NCBI GenBank assembly: GCA_965277775.1
Contig: OZ255843.1
Location: forward strand, 1,364,001 to 1,428,000
DNA length: 64,000 nucleotides
DNA from: G965195345 sp965277775
GTDB taxonomy: Bacteria; Pseudomonadota; Gammaproteobacteria; CAKMZV01
Reading direction: 5' to 3'
The notes below the pieces were generated by a model. That model made no database searches and had not been told where the DNA came from. It saw only the letters and a program-made list of their open reading frames with translations. This document shows, one piece after another, positions 63,241 through 64,000 of this stretch. A program made the translations under genes and the position numbers. Position 1 is the stretch's first letter. Every line of letters starts with the position of its first letter.

Positions 63241-64000
63241 TTATTCTCCAGTTACTTTAATTTTGCCTGTCACCGCACTGTTAATCAATGAAGCTTTATA
63301 TTCTTTGAGTTTATTGAATTGCTCGATTTGTTTTTCAATAACTGTATCTATTTGAGCTATATGCAGATTTATATAATCAGTTATATCTTTCATTTCGTTC
63401 ATTGGAGGCAATGCTATCATCAAATTTCCTAATTCCGTACTATTGATAGATGGATAGCTAACGCCTTTAGCCTCTAAATCGACCTGATTTGTAAACGGAT
63501 TGCTAGATATAAACCGTGTCAGATATTCTGGGTGAACAAAACTACGAGGCTCTACGACAGCAAAACCAGTCGAGAAAATGTAATGGCATTTTTCATCGTT
63601 TATATAATCTATAGCTTTCAGATACGTTCTAACTGTAGATACGATAGTGTCTCCTGTTTTGGCAATTCTTCGAGCACGCGAAGGCGCATCTGCAAAAGTA
63701 TATATTTCAACATTTTCTATTCCGTTTTCAAAAGTAACATTAGAAATATCAACGTAATTTAACTGGAAATCTTGTGCGGTGTTTTCAGAAAGTGCGCTTC
63801 GATTTATCTTTGATAAATGTTTTAATTTTTTTAAATTCCAATGTGCAGGAATTTCGCCGATCCAATCGATACCACTGTCTTTCATCGGAGCGTTTGGGTT
63901 CAAGCCTTTGGTGACGGCATTCTGGATAATGATTTGTTTGCGCTCTTTCAGCAGTGAAATTTGCTGTTCCTTAATTCCAATCGCCTCATCAATCTGCTGT
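63241..64000 (-). CDS. hsdS: Type I restriction specificity subunit (HsdS), C-terminal part, runs off the window
   Basis: The frame is open from the window edge to 63241, about 252 residues. The first 35 visible residues are a conserved helical spacer (IKEQQISLLKERKQIIIQNA), then the repeat opening MKDSGIDWIGEIPAHW, a second target-recognition domain, and a closing helical repeat (IDTVIEKQIEQFNKLKEYKAS). The visible part is thus TRD2 and both flanking conserved helices; TRD1 and the start lie to the right. It sets the DNA sequence recognised by the restriction and methylation complex. Confidence 0.92.
   Translation of the reverse strand, partial: QQIDEAIGIKEQQISLLKERKQIIIQNAVTKGLNPNAPMKDSGIDWIGEIPAHWNLKKLKHLSKINRSALSENTAQDFQLNYVDISNVTFENGIENVEIYTFADAPSRARRIAKTGDTIVSTVRTYLKAIDYINDEKCHYIFSTGFAVVEPRSFVHPEYLTRFISSNPFTNQVDLEAKGVSYPSINSTELGNLMIALPPMNEMKDITDYINLHIAQIDTVIEKQIEQFNKLKEYKASLINSAVTGKIKVTGE

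Overview
The window reads as a stretch of a gammaproteobacterial chromosome of moderate, slightly AT-leaning composition. The evidence is the gpmI-envC overlap, the aroK-aroB overlap, the aceE-aceF-lpd cluster whose E3 carries its own lipoyl domain, a sufBCDS operon, a cytochrome b561-yceI pair, and a GspG-type pseudopilin. An mvaS-type HMG-CoA synthase is present, as in only some gammaproteobacteria. The genus cannot be fixed from sequence reading alone.

Layout. 1-10172 is a tandem duplication of about 6.5 kb holding a giant outer-membrane-type lipoprotein gene (ten Ig/cadherin-like modules plus a seven-bladed FG-GAP propeller), convergent with a lipoprotein subtilase and a small secreted protein. 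The left copy of the subtilase is cut to its P-domain, and both copies of the small gene are broken, each in a different way. 10364-20776 is mostly housekeeping: gpsA, gpmI-envC, galE, a small secreted protein, a DMT exporter, an sdhB standing alone, LysR-azlC-azlD, and cytochrome b561-yceI. 20933-22947 is a compact unit of a micro-ORF, an AAA ATPase and a DUF4276 (TOPRIM-like) protein behind a near-consensus promoter; it resembles two-gene ATPase/TOPRIM anti-phage systems. 22972-30222 holds a dimethylglycine-dehydrogenase-like flavoprotein and sufBCDS, which has a perfect inverted repeat just before sufB.

30416-34354 is an AT-rich insert of four genes: a GHKL ATPase, two unrecognised proteins tightly coupled to it, and a one-helix membrane protein. 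It is the best candidate here for an undescribed system. 34387-47825 returns to core genes: a GFA protein, an AI-2E family permease, the pyruvate dehydrogenase complex, recF, aroK-aroB, tsaD and glmS. 47826-48506 has no long gene but holds a candidate small RNA with an anti-Shine-Dalgarno tract and a UUCG-capped terminator. mvaS and gspG then overlap in one unit.

51317-64000 is accessory DNA: an XRE-ImmA/DUF4411 PIN toxin-antitoxin pair, a one-strand run of unrelated small enzyme genes with faint integron-cassette character and one predicted RNA pseudoknot, a GmrSD-like DUF262-DUF1524 gene stopped by a single in-frame amber codon, and a type I restriction locus (hsdR, a small ORF, partial hsdS) running off the right edge. 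No tRNA, rRNA, CRISPR array or insertion sequence was recognised.
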